NCBI GenBank assembly: GCA_023419535.1
Contig: JAEZXX010000127.1
Coordinates: 1-35,594, forward strand
From: Pseudomonadota bacterium
Lineage (GTDB): Bacteria; Pseudomonadota; Alphaproteobacteria; Rhizobiales; Rhizobiaceae
DNA: 35,594 nucleotides
Reading direction: 5' to 3'
Shown: piece after piece, positions 16,646 to 24,399 of the stretch
Layout of the letters: the number at the start of each line of letters is the position of its first letter
How positions within the stretch are numbered: the stretch's first letter is position 1
Position numbers and translations under genes: made by a program
The notes under the pieces: generated by a model
Databases searched by the model: none
Told to the model about the DNA's origin: nothing
The model's input: only the letters and a program-made list of their open reading frames with translations

Positions 16646-17068
16646 TCAGCCGATCTCGATCAGCGTCTGGCCGGCGTCGACCTCCGCGCCCGTCGCAACC
16701 AGGATGGACGTGACCGTCCCCGCGCGCTCGGCCCTGATCTCGTTGAAGATCTTCATCGCCTCGACGACGCAGAGGACGGCTCCGGCCTCCACCTGGGACC
16801 CGACCGCGACGAAGGGCGAGCCCCCGGGCGTGGCGGCGAGATAGACGACCCCGGACAACGGCGCGACGACCGGCGTCGCCCTCGGCGCGGAAGCAGGGCG
16901 CGGAACGGCGACCGGCACTGCGGACGCGGGAACGGGAGCCGAGACGGGCGGGCGGGCGGCGTGGTTGCGGGACAGGCGGAGCGTCCAGCCGTCGCGGGCG
17001 ACCTCCATTTCGGCGAGGTCCGACGCCCCCATCGCCTCGATCAGCGACTTGATCTCGTTCACGTCCAT
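16646..17068 (-). CDS. accB: biotin carboxyl carrier protein
   Basis: The 140-residue protein has a conserved N-terminal helix region, a proline/alanine-rich linker (about residues 38-66) and a C-terminal biotinyl domain with the acceptor motif VVEAMKIFNEI, Lys106. It is the first gene of the carboxylase/Pxp operon and would be loaded by biotin ligase and the adjacent AccC. The ATG at 17068 gives the usual N-terminus (MDVNEIKSLIEAM). The leader is weak. A longer reading from 17149 is unlikely because it would run through the Nac-like operator region. Confidence 0.92.
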   Translation of the reverse strand: MDVNEIKSLIEAMGASDLAEMEVARDGWTLRLSRNHAARPPVSAPVPASAVPVAVPRPASAPRATPVVAPLSGVVYLAATPGGSPFVAVGSQVEAGAVLCVVEAMKIFNEIRAERAGTVTSILVATGAEVDAGQTLIEIG

Positions 17069-17131
17069 CAGGTCTTCGCGTCCGCCCCGTCGAGCTCGTG
17101 ACGGCGATGTAAGCAATCGCGCGACGGCGCC

Positions 17132-17171
17132 GCCAAGACGGTTTCCCACTGTGTCGATAAGCGCCCCTTAT
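17132..17171 (-). promoter_or_regulatory. Nac-like composite operator, copy 2 (accB-pxp operon)
   Basis: Minus strand: ATAAG-N5-CTTAT (17171-17157), 17 bases, then GTCTTGGC (17139-17132), 63 bases before the accB ATG. About 31 of 42 aligned bases match copy 1, including GCC-AAGAC and GTTT on the plus strand. The box fits ATA-N9-TAT. Confidence 0.7.
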
Positions 17172-17195
17172 GCGGCGCGGACGCCGCCGGACATC

Positions 17196-17235
17196 ATAAG
17201 GGCAGCCTATCAAGACAGACCGAGTTCGTCTTAGG
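17196..17235 (+). promoter_or_regulatory. Nac-like composite operator, copy 3 (aminotransferase side)
   Basis: Plus strand: ATAAG-GGCAG-CCTAT (17196-17210), 17 bases, then GTCTTAGG (17228-17235), 48 bases before the aminotransferase ATG. It points in the opposite direction to copy 2, so the two boxes sit back to back 24 bases apart, each facing its own operon. The box fits ATA-N9-TAT. Confidence 0.65.
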
Positions 17236-17283
17236 TCGCCCGCAAGCCAGCCTGTAGCGTGACCGCCAAATCCGCTCGAAGGA

Positions 17284-18525
17284 ATGGTGGAAGCGTTGAC
17301 CGACATCCAGATCGCCGCGCGCGTCAGGCGCATCAAGCCCTCGCCGAGCTCCTCGGCGGCAGACCGCGCCAACGAACTGCGCCGGGAGGGGCGCTCGATC
17401 GTCAACCTCGTGGTCGGCGAGCCCGACTTCGACACCCCCGCCCATATCCGCGAGGCCGCCGCGAAGGCGATGGACGCAGGTGCGACGCGCTACACGGCGC
17501 TGCCGGGAACGATCGAGCTGCGACGCGCCATCGCCGGCAAGCTGAAGCGCGAGAACGGGCTGGACTACGACCCCTCGGAGATCATCGTCGCCGGTGGCGC
17601 CAAGAGCGTCATCTACACCGCCTTCGCCGCGACGCTGGAGCCGGGGGACGAGGTGATCGTCCCGGCGCCCTACTGGGTCTCCTACCCCGACATGGTGCTC
17701 GCCTGCGATGGCAGGCCGGTCCCCGTCGCGTGCGGGGAGGACCAAGGCTTCAAGCTCACGCCGGAGCAGCTGGACGCGGCGATCACGCCCCGCACGCGCT
17801 GGGTGATCCTGAACTCGCCGTCGAACCCAACCGGCGCGACCTATTCGGCCGAGGAGCACCGGGCGCTCGCCGCGGTGCTGGAGCGCCATCCCGGCGTTCT
17901 GGTCATGACCGACGACATCTACGAGCACATCCGCTTCGAGAACGGGACGGCCCCTCACGTCGTCGCCAGCGTGCCCTCGCTGCGGGAGCGGACCCTCGCC
18001 GTGAACGGCGTGTCGAAGACCTATGCCATGACCGGCTGGCGCATCGGCTGGGCCGCCGGCCCGCGGGCCCTGATCAAGGCGATGGACACGCTGCTCTCGC
18101 AGTCGGCCGGCAACGCCTGCTCCATCAGCCAGGCCGCGGCGGTGGCCGCCCTGAACGGGGACCAGAGCTTCGTCGAGACGAGCGTTTCGGTCTATCGCGA
18201 CCGGCGCGACCGCACGGCGGCCGGGCTCGACGCGATCGAGGGCCTGTCGTGCTCCAGGCCCGAGGGCGCCTTCTACCTCTTCGTGAACTGCGCCGGCGTG
18301 ATCGGCCGCTCGACCCCGGAGGGCCGGGCGCTGAAGACCGACGGCGACTTCGTCCTCTATCTGCTCGAAAGCGTCGGGGTCGCCGTCGTCGCCGGCGAAG
18401 CCTATGGTCTGTCCCCATACTTCCGCCTGTCGATCGCGACCTCGCAGGAGACGCTCGACGACGGTGTGACCCGGATCGCCAAGGCGGTCTCCGACCTTTC
18501 TCCCGCCTCCCAGCCGAAAGCCTGA
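17284..18525 (+). CDS. class I pyridoxal-phosphate aminotransferase (aspartate aminotransferase-like)
   Basis: The 413-residue fold-type I enzyme exchanges an amino group with a 2-oxo acid. Visible features are VVGEPDFDTP at 43-52, the substrate-gate sequence TRYTALPGT, NSPSNPTGA with Asn181, Asp211 in VMTDDIYEH, the cofactor Lys245 in NGVSKTYAMTGWRIGW and a C-terminal FRLSIATS arginine. These match the aspartate/tyrosine aminotransferase subgroup common in bacteria. The ATG at 17284 is close behind an AAGGA; a GTG at 17287 is possible. It is divergent from the accB operon and followed closely by an RraA-type aldolase. It may therefore supply that aldolase with a 4-hydroxy-2-oxoglutarate-like substrate. 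Confidence 0.9.
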   Translation: MVEALTDIQIAARVRRIKPSPSSSAADRANELRREGRSIVNLVVGEPDFDTPAHIREAAAKAMDAGATRYTALPGTIELRRAIAGKLKRENGLDYDPSEIIVAGGAKSVIYTAFAATLEPGDEVIVPAPYWVSYPDMVLACDGRPVPVACGEDQGFKLTPEQLDAAITPRTRWVILNSPSNPTGATYSAEEHRALAAVLERHPGVLVMTDDIYEHIRFENGTAPHVVASVPSLRERTLAVNGVSKTYAMTGWRIGWAAGPRALIKAMDTLLSQSAGNACSISQAAAVAALNGDQSFVETSVSVYRDRRDRTAAGLDAIEGLSCSRPEGAFYLFVNCAGVIGRSTPEGRALKTDGDFVLYLLESVGVAVVAGEAYGLSPYFRLSIATSQETLDDGVTRIAKAVSDLSPASQPKA

Positions 18526-18528
18526 TTG

Positions 18529-19188
18529 ATGGCCGCCATCGAACGCAACCCCTCCGCCGAACCGGTCGACGCCGGCATCCTGCATCGCCTGCGCGACATT
18601 CCCGTCGCGCTTCTCAGCGACCAGCTGCGGCGCATCCGCGGCACGTCCCTGCTGCGGCCCTACCACAAGCCCTCCCCCATGGCCGGAACGGCCGTGACGG
18701 TGCGCACCCGCGTCGGCGACAATCTCGCGATCCTGCGCGCATTCGGGATGCTGCGCGCGGGCGACGTCCTGGTGGTCGACGCCGGCGGCGAGACCTCGAA
18801 CGCACTCGTCGGCGGCATCATGACGCTACATACGGCCGAGATCGGCGTCGCCGGAATGGTGCTGGACGGCGCGGTCCGCGACATCGCCGAACTCGGCGAG
18901 CGGACCTTCCCGGTCTATGCGCGCGGCCACACCCATCGCGGCCCCTACAAGGACGGACCTGGCGCGATCAACGTCCCGGTCTCGGTCGGCGGCATGACCG
19001 TGCTGCCCGGCGACATCGTGGTCGGCGATCAGGACGGGCTCCTGGCCTTCGGTCGCGAGGAGGCCGAGCGCACCATCGAGGGCGCCCTCGCCCAACTCGC
19101 CAAGGAAGAAGCCACCATCGCCGCAATCCGCGAAGGCCGCTGGGACCTCTCCTTCGTCGACGCACTGGAGGCGCGCGCCGCCAACTGA
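18529..19188 (+). CDS. RraA-family aldolase (4-hydroxy-4-methyl-2-oxoglutarate aldolase type)
   Basis: The 219-residue protein has the RraA/HMG aldolase fold. The active-site stretch runs GGIMTLHTAEIGVAGMVLDGAVRD with Arg117 and Asp118, followed by GDIVVGDQDGLLAF. Family members are metal-dependent class II pyruvate aldolases that cleave 4-hydroxy-4-methyl- or 4-carboxy-4-hydroxy-2-oxo acids; others inhibit RNase E or are uncharacterised. The stop of the aminotransferase gene is 3 bases upstream, so they form one transcript. A TTG at 18526 could also start it. Its pairing with a transaminase favours a catabolic aldolase. Confidence 0.82.
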   Translation: MAAIERNPSAEPVDAGILHRLRDIPVALLSDQLRRIRGTSLLRPYHKPSPMAGTAVTVRTRVGDNLAILRAFGMLRAGDVLVVDAGGETSNALVGGIMTLHTAEIGVAGMVLDGAVRDIAELGERTFPVYARGHTHRGPYKDGPGAINVPVSVGGMTVLPGDIVVGDQDGLLAFGREEAERTIEGALAQLAKEEATIAAIREGRWDLSFVDALEARAAN

Positions 19189-19214
19189 GATGCAGGGGCG
19201 GGAGGCGCCGGGGT

Positions 19215-20138
19215 TCAGGCGCGGTTCGGCCCGATCCCGGTCGCCGTCAGGCCGGCCGCGAGATGGAGGAGGATTTTCTTCACGGCGACCGCCGGCTCGG
19301 AGAGCGGCAGATTGTCGGATTCGCAAAGCGCCAGCGGGGCCTCGATGCGGGGCTCCACGATCGGCGCGGACCAGGCGTCACAGGAGGCCAGCACCTGCCG
19401 CGCCATGGATTCGGGCAGGATCGTCGCACCGAGCCCCTCGGCGATGACGGCCGTCAGCGTTCCGTCCGATTCGATCTCGGCGCCCACGCGCAGGCTGACG
19501 CCGAGGCCGGCGCAGGCGTCGTCCACGAGCTTGCGCACGACGTTGTAGGGCCGCGGAAGATACAGATCCATCTCGGCCACGCGTCGCAGCTTCACCGGTC
19601 CGGCCGGCTTGGGTGCGGTGCTCGGGCCGACGAGATAGAGTTGCTCCTCGAGAAGCGGCGTGAAGGACAGGCCATGCATGGGGAAGCGTCCCCCATAGAG
19701 GACCGCCAGATCCATGCGCCCGTTCCGGATCAGCTCCGACAGCGTCGTCCCGTAGGTCTCGTTGAGGTAGAGGACGATGCCCGGGTGGCTCTCGCGCACG
19801 GCGCGCAGGAGCGGGACCGCCAGCCCCGCTGCCGCCGTGCCCGGCGCCAGGCCGACCGAGACGGCGCCGGACAGGCTCGTGTGGGCTGCGCTCATCTCCA
19901 CCATCGCCTGCTCGCACTGGCGCAGGATCAGCTGGGCATGGCGGTACAGGACCTCGCCGGCCTGCGTCGGCGTCACGCCCCGTTTGGTGCGCACGAGGAG
20001 CTGCTGGCGCACCTCGCCCTCCAGCGTCGCCAGTTGCTGGCTGAGAGCGGGCTGTGCGACGTGGAGGATGTCGGCGGCCTGCGTCAGCGAGCCGACGTCG
20101 ACGATCTTCACGAAGTACTGAAGGCGTCTGAAGTTCAT
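19215..20138 (-). CDS. nac: LysR-family regulator closely resembling Nac (nitrogen assimilation control)
   Basis: The 307-residue regulator starts MNFRRLQYFVKIVDVGSLTQAADILHVAQPALSQQLATLEGE and continues QQLLVRTKRGVTPTQAGEVLYRHAQLILRQCEQA. From memory this is strikingly like enterobacterial Nac through the helix-turn-helix and linker helix. The effector domain keeps GLAPGTAAAGLAVPLL and AEMDLYLPRPYN-type segments. Nac in enterobacteria activates use of poor nitrogen sources under NtrC control and needs no small effector; whether that holds here is unknown. The gene converges on the RraA-type gene with 26 bases between them. Three ATA-N9-TAT composite sites nearby are its probable targets. The name nac is by similarity. 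Confidence 0.8.
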   Translation of the reverse strand: MNFRRLQYFVKIVDVGSLTQAADILHVAQPALSQQLATLEGEVRQQLLVRTKRGVTPTQAGEVLYRHAQLILRQCEQAMVEMSAAHTSLSGAVSVGLAPGTAAAGLAVPLLRAVRESHPGIVLYLNETYGTTLSELIRNGRMDLAVLYGGRFPMHGLSFTPLLEEQLYLVGPSTAPKPAGPVKLRRVAEMDLYLPRPYNVVRKLVDDACAGLGVSLRVGAEIESDGTLTAVIAEGLGATILPESMARQVLASCDAWSAPIVEPRIEAPLALCESDNLPLSEPAVAVKKILLHLAAGLTATGIGPNRA

Positions 20139-20433
20139 CGACCGTCCTGTCCCTCACCCGCCCGCCGCCATCCGGCCCGCTTCGCCGTGCGCCGACGAAC
20201 CGCGCCCTTGATGACGGAAGATGCCCTTTCGATCGAGCTGGCGGAAGGTGTGCGCGGCGAAGCGGTCGCGCTCGGCGCTCGTGAGCGGACGCGGTCCGGG
20301 CGGCGGCGCGGTCGCGAGCGACGCACGATGGCCTGCGGCAGACCATTCGCCTGCCGAGACGTCCGTCGGGACGCCGAGCGTCCCGTGAGCACGCGACCGC
20401 CGTCCCCCGACGAGGGAGCCGCCTCGAGGTCGG
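20139..20433. other. 295-base intergenic stretch between the Nac-like gene and the aromatic monooxygenase gene
   Basis: I see no gene and no Nac-like box here. It should contain the promoter of the Nac-like gene, but I cannot pick one by eye. A hairpin at 20367-20385 is annotated separately. Confidence 0.4.
20367..20385 (-). terminator. candidate terminator hairpin of the fused monooxygenase gene
   Basis: CGGGACG-CCGAG-CGTCCCG is a perfect 7-base stem with a 5-base loop. It lies about 50 bases beyond the stop codon of the minus-strand monooxygenase gene. No T tract follows. Confidence 0.4.
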
Positions 20434-22782
20434 TCAGCCGCCGGCGACGACCGGCCGCACGCGGGCCTTGCGCCGCAGCTCGATCTCCTGCTCGCGCAGC
20501 TTTGGGAGTTCGCGATGGGCCTGGTCCCGTCCAGCGAGATATTGCTTGGGCCAGCTCTGGTTGCGCGCGTCGTAGGTGGCCGCCGCCTTGCGGGTGAAAT
20601 AGGGGTTCCACATGTGCGGCCGGCCGAGCGCGACGAGATCAGCGCGGCGCGTGTGGATGATGGTGTTGACCTGCGCGGCCTCGGTGATCGCGCCGACCGC
20701 CATCACGGCGAGCCGCGGCACGTTGCGGATCGCCTCGGCGAACTGGACCTGGAACATGCGCCCGTAGACCGGCTTCTGCCGCGCGACCGTCTGGCCGGCC
20801 GAGACGTCGATCAGGTCGCAGCCCGCCGCCCCGAAGGCTTCGGCGATCGCGATCGTCTCCTCTTCCGTGATGCCGCCCTCGGCCCAGTCGCTCGCCGAGA
20901 TGCGGACCGACATGGGCTTGTGCGGAGGCCAGACCGCGCGCATCGCCTCGAAGAGCTCCAGCGGGAAGCGCAGCCGGTTCTCGATCGAGCCGCCGTATTC
21001 GTCGTTTCGGCGGTTGGTGAGCGGCGACAGGAAGGAGGCGACGAGGTAACCGTGCGCGCAGTGCAGCTCCAGCATGTCGAAGCCGGCGCGATCGGCGAGT
21101 TCGCTCGCACGGACGAACTCGGCCTTGACCCGGTCCATGCCGGCCCGGTCGAGCTCGGCCGGCACCGAGGAGACGCCGTCGTGCCACGGCAGCGCCGAGG
21201 CGGCGACGAGCGGCCAATTGCGCGCCTTGTCCTCCAGCGGCATGTCGGCCTTCTCCCAGCCGACCTGCGTGGACCCCTTCGCGCCCGCGTGCCCGAGCTG
21301 CATGCAGAGCTTGGTGTCGGAGTTCTCGTGGACGAAATCGACAATCCGCTTCCACTGCGCGGCGTGTTCGTCGGTCCAGAGCCCCGGGCATCCCGGCGTG
21401 ATGCGCGCGTCCGGCGCCGGGCATGTCATCTCCATGAAGACGAGGCCCGCGCCGCCGAGCGCGCGGCTGGTGTAGTGCACGAAATGCCAGTCGGTGAGGT
21501 TGCCGTCCTCGTCCGCCGAATACTGCGCCATCGGCGCCATGACGACGCGGTTCGCCAGCTCCATCTCGCGAAGGCGGAACTTGGTGAACATCGGCGTCGG
21601 GCGCGAGCGCCGGTAGTCCTCTCCGGTCTCGGCGAGCAGCTGCTCGTAGAAGGCGTCGTCGACCGCGCGCACGAAGTTCGGATCACGCACCAAGAGATTG
21701 TCGTAAGTGACCGATTTCGCTCGGCACATGACGACCATCGCGAATTGCTCCAGCCCCATGTCCCAGGAGCGGCTCATGTGCTCGAACCAGGCGAGCGAGA
21801 CGTCGGCATTGTGCTGGATGATCTGGGTGGGCGCCCGCCGGTCGCGGTCGTAGGCGTCGAAGGCCGCCGCGACGCTCGTCTCGCCATGCGCCACGAGCGC
21901 GTCGGACAGAGAGATGGCGCACTCCATCGCGAGCTTGGTGCCCGAGCCGATGGAATAGTGCGCCGAGGCCTTGGCGTCGCCGAGAAGGACGATGTTCCCG
22001 GTCGACCACGCTTCGCAGAAGATGCGCGGAAACTGGCGCCAGTTGGAGCGGTTGAGGAGCAGCGGATGGCCCTGCAGTTCCTCGGCGTACATCTCCTGCA
22101 GAACCGCGCGCGAGGCCTCCTCGTCCATGCCGTCGAAGCCGTGACCACGCCAGCACGCGTCGTCCATCTCGAAGATCCAGGTCGAGCGGCCGGCCTCGTA
22201 CTGGTAGGTGTGGGCGCAGACGATGCCGTGCTCGGTCTCGCGGAAGAAGTAGTTGAACTCGTCCATCGGCCGGGTCGAGCCCATCCAGCAGAAGCGGTTC
22301 GACTTGATGGCGAGCTGAGGCCGGAACTCGTCCCTGAAGTGCTCGCGGATGCGGCTGTTGACGCCGTCGGCCGCGACGATCACGTCGCTGTCGGGGAAGC
22401 GGCTCCCCAGGTCGGCGGGCGGCACGACCTCGCCGAAATGCAGGGAGACGCCCTCCTCGCGGCACCGCTGCTGCAGGAGCGCCAGCAGCGTCCTGCGCGA
22501 AATGCCCGCGAACCCGTTGCCGGCGCAGCGGATCTCCTCGCCCTGCTTGTGGATCGCGACGTCGTCCCAATAGGACATCTCGCCCCGGATGCGCTCGAAG
22601 GACGGCAGGTCGCGGGAGAGAAACTCGTGCAGCGTCTCGTCGGAGAAGACGACGCCGAAGCCGAACGTGTCGTCGGCCCGGTTCTGCTCGAAGATTTCGA
22701 CCGTCCAGTCCGGGCGTCGCTTCTTGGTCAGCAGCGCCAGATACAGTCCGCCGGGCCCGCCACCGATCACCGTGATGCGCAT
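20434..22782 (-). CDS. fused FAD monooxygenase/old yellow enzyme: 2-aminobenzoyl-CoA monooxygenase/reductase type
   Basis: The 782-residue protein joins two enzymes. Residues 1 to about 395 are a class A flavin monooxygenase: the FAD motif VIGGGPGGLYLA at the N-terminus and GNIVLLGDAKASAHYSIGSGTKLAMECA near 270-300. From about residue 400 it is an old-yellow-enzyme FMN reductase: ANRVVMAPMAQYSA, the ELHCAHGYLVASFLSPLTN active-site stretch and DEYGGSIENRLRF. This fusion and length are known from 2-aminobenzoyl-CoA monooxygenase/reductase of Azoarcus evansii and from proteins named salicylyl-CoA 5-hydroxylase/oxidoreductase. It hydroxylates the aromatic CoA thioester and then reduces the ring. 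A 2-aminobenzoate-type ligase gene in the divergent operon supports the first name. ATG 22782 has GGAG 6 bases upstream. Confidence 0.9.
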   Translation of the reverse strand: MRITVIGGGPGGLYLALLTKKRRPDWTVEIFEQNRADDTFGFGVVFSDETLHEFLSRDLPSFERIRGEMSYWDDVAIHKQGEEIRCAGNGFAGISRRTLLALLQQRCREEGVSLHFGEVVPPADLGSRFPDSDVIVAADGVNSRIREHFRDEFRPQLAIKSNRFCWMGSTRPMDEFNYFFRETEHGIVCAHTYQYEAGRSTWIFEMDDACWRGHGFDGMDEEASRAVLQEMYAEELQGHPLLLNRSNWRQFPRIFCEAWSTGNIVLLGDAKASAHYSIGSGTKLAMECAISLSDALVAHGETSVAAAFDAYDRDRRAPTQIIQHNADVSLAWFEHMSRSWDMGLEQFAMVVMCRAKSVTYDNLLVRDPNFVRAVDDAFYEQLLAETGEDYRRSRPTPMFTKFRLREMELANRVVMAPMAQYSADEDGNLTDWHFVHYTSRALGGAGLVFMEMTCPAPDARITPGCPGLWTDEHAAQWKRIVDFVHENSDTKLCMQLGHAGAKGSTQVGWEKADMPLEDKARNWPLVAASALPWHDGVSSVPAELDRAGMDRVKAEFVRASELADRAGFDMLELHCAHGYLVASFLSPLTNRRNDEYGGSIENRLRFPLELFEAMRAVWPPHKPMSVRISASDWAEGGITEEETIAIAEAFGAAGCDLIDVSAGQTVARQKPVYGRMFQVQFAEAIRNVPRLAVMAVGAITEAAQVNTIIHTRRADLVALGRPHMWNPYFTRKAAATYDARNQSWPKQYLAGRDQAHRELPKLREQEIELRRKARVRPVVAGG

Positions 22783-23072
22783 CTCGATCTCCGCTCGCCG
22801 ACGCTTGAGGTATTTTATGATTAAAGCAATTGCGGCTGGCAAGGGCGGAATCCCCCGCGATAGAACGTCGTGAACCGCAATTTGCATCGCAACCGCCGCG
22901 CTTTCGCGCTGCACAAATTTCCGACACGCACATTTACCGCACGACACCGCTTGCGCGGAGGTCCTTTATACGTAAACTAATTCGGGAAAGGCCGGAGCCG
23001 CGCAAGCGAAAGTCTCGTGTCCGGCATCGAAGACGTCACGGTTTTAAGTCCATCCGTCAATCGGAGAATGCC
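22783..23072. promoter_or_regulatory. divergent promoter region of the aminobenzoyl-CoA gene and the transporter-led operon
   Basis: This 290-base region is AT-rich compared with the rest of the window. For the minus-strand gene, TTGCCA (22842-22837) and CATAAA (22819-22814) are 17 bases apart. For the plus-strand operon, TTGCGC (22951-22956) and TAAACT (22973-22978) are 16 apart. The dyads GCAATTGC (22826-22833), GCAA-T-TTGC (22877-22885) and TTGC-ATC-GCAA (22882-22892) are candidate operators. The first lies between the minus-strand -35 and -10. Confidence 0.5.
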
Positions 23073-24248
23073 ATGCAGCCGCTTCGCAGCCTTTCCCTCG
23101 CCCTCCTCGCCGCCGTGGCCCTGCCCGCCGCCGCCTCCGCGCAGGAGGGCACCGTCAAGATCGGCGTCGTCTCGACGCTGTCCGGCCCGGGTGCCGCGCT
23201 CGGCGAGCAGGCGCGCAACGGCTTCCTGCTGGCTGTCGAGGAGATGGGCGGCAAACTCGGCGGCCTGACCGTCGAAGTCGTCGAGGTGGACGACGAGCAG
23301 AAGCCGGACGTCGCGGCGAACCGCGCCCGCGAGCTCGTCGAACGCGAGAACGTCGACTTCGTCGTCGGCGCTATCTTCTCCAACATCCAGGCCGCGATCA
23401 CCAAGCCGCTGACCGACGCGGGCGTTTTCGTCCTCTCGCCCAACGCCGGCCCCTCGACGCTGGCCGGCGCGGAGTGCAACCCGAACTTCTTCGCCGTCTC
23501 CTACCAGAACGACCAGAACCACGAGGTGCTCGGCGCCTACGCGCAGGAGGAGGGCTTTTCCCGCGTGTTCCTGCTTGCGCCGAACTATCAGGCCGGCAAG
23601 GACGGGCTCGCGGGCTTCAAGCACTCCTTCGAGGGCGAGGTCTCCAACGAGATCTACACGCCGATGGGGCAGCTCGACTTCTCGGCCGAGCTCGCGCAGA
23701 TCGCCGCCGATCAGCCCGACGCCGTCTATGCCTTCATGCCCGGCGGCATGGGCGTGAACCTCGTCAAGCAGTACCGGCAGGCCGGTCTCGACGGCATTCC
23801 GTTCCTGTCCGCCTTCACCGTGGACGAGACGACCTTGCCCGCCACGCAGGATGCCGCGGTCGGCTTCCTGTCGGGTTCCGACTGGGCGCCGAACCTCGAC
23901 AACGAGGCCTCCAAGGCCTTCGTCGCCGCCTACGAGGCGAAGTACGGCGTGGTGCCCGCGTCCTACGCGATGCACGCCTACGACGCCGCGCTCCTGATCG
24001 ACTCCGCCATCACGGCGACGGACGGGAACCTGGCAGACAAGGACGCGCTGCGAGAAGCGCTGAAGGCGGCCGACTTCCAGTCGCTACGCGGCGACTTCGC
24101 CTTCGGCCCGAACCACTTCCCGGTGCAGGACTTCTATCTCGTCGAGGTCGCGCAGCGCGACGACGGCAAGTTCCAGACCGAGATCGTGCGCCCGATCTTC
24201 GAGGACTACGCGGACAACTACGTCTCGCAGTGCCAGATGCCCCAGTAG
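23073..24248 (+). CDS. branched-chain-type ABC transporter, periplasmic binding protein
   Basis: The 391-residue receptor has a signal peptide ending near residue 23 (AASA-QE) and the LivK-type fold. Key stretches are VKIGVVSTLSGPGAALGEQARNGFLLAVEEMGGKLGG, DEQKPDVAANRARELVERENVDFVVGAIFSN and LAPNYQAGKDGLAGFKHSFEGEV. Receptors of this family bind amino acids or, in aromatic-catabolic clusters, aromatic carboxylates. The gene opens an operon leading into an aromatic acid-CoA pathway, so 2-aminobenzoate or a similar acid is the likely ligand. ATG 23073 has GGAG 6 bases upstream; an ATG at 23068 is out of frame. Confidence 0.9.
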   Translation: MQPLRSLSLALLAAVALPAAASAQEGTVKIGVVSTLSGPGAALGEQARNGFLLAVEEMGGKLGGLTVEVVEVDDEQKPDVAANRARELVERENVDFVVGAIFSNIQAAITKPLTDAGVFVLSPNAGPSTLAGAECNPNFFAVSYQNDQNHEVLGAYAQEEGFSRVFLLAPNYQAGKDGLAGFKHSFEGEVSNEIYTPMGQLDFSAELAQIAADQPDAVYAFMPGGMGVNLVKQYRQAGLDGIPFLSAFTVDETTLPATQDAAVGFLSGSDWAPNLDNEASKAFVAAYEAKYGVVPASYAMHAYDAALLIDSAITATDGNLADKDALREALKAADFQSLRGDFAFGPNHFPVQDFYLVEVAQRDDGKFQTEIVRPIFEDYADNYVSQCQMPQ

Positions 24249-24270
24249 GCATCGTCCCTATCGAACCCTT

Positions 24271-24371
24271 CCGGGCAGCTCCGGCCGCCCGGCTCTCGTC
24301 AGGACCCCGCGCCACGCCTCGTGCGGCGAACGACCCTGCGCGTCTCCGGGTGTGCCCGTCCCGTCTCGGGA
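24271..24371 (+). other. hairpins between the receptor and permease genes
   Basis: The 151-base gap contains CCGGGC/GCCCGG (24271-24292) and TCCCG-TCT-CGGGA (24359-24371). Such stems between a receptor gene and its permease genes often stabilise or attenuate the transcript, giving more receptor than membrane protein. The role is inferred. Confidence 0.3.
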
Positions 24372-24399
24372 ACGCACCCAGCGCCCGACCGGACCTTCG

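Noticed and set aside
15289..17068. accB and accC as the housekeeping acetyl-CoA carboxylase genes
   Set aside because: They are co-transcribed with pxpB, pxpC and pxpA, and no accA or accD is nearby. A dedicated catabolic carboxylase fits better, although dual use cannot be excluded.
20135..20611. Open frame spanning the intergenic stretch and the 3' end of the fused monooxygenase gene
   Set aside because: It is an antisense or alternate-frame shadow with arginine-rich translation and overlaps a well-supported gene.
22966..22978. TTTATACGTAAAC as a possible operator
   Set aside because: The arms only match as TTTA-N4-TAAA with a non-symmetric centre. It is more simply explained as AT-rich promoter sequence of the transporter-led operon.
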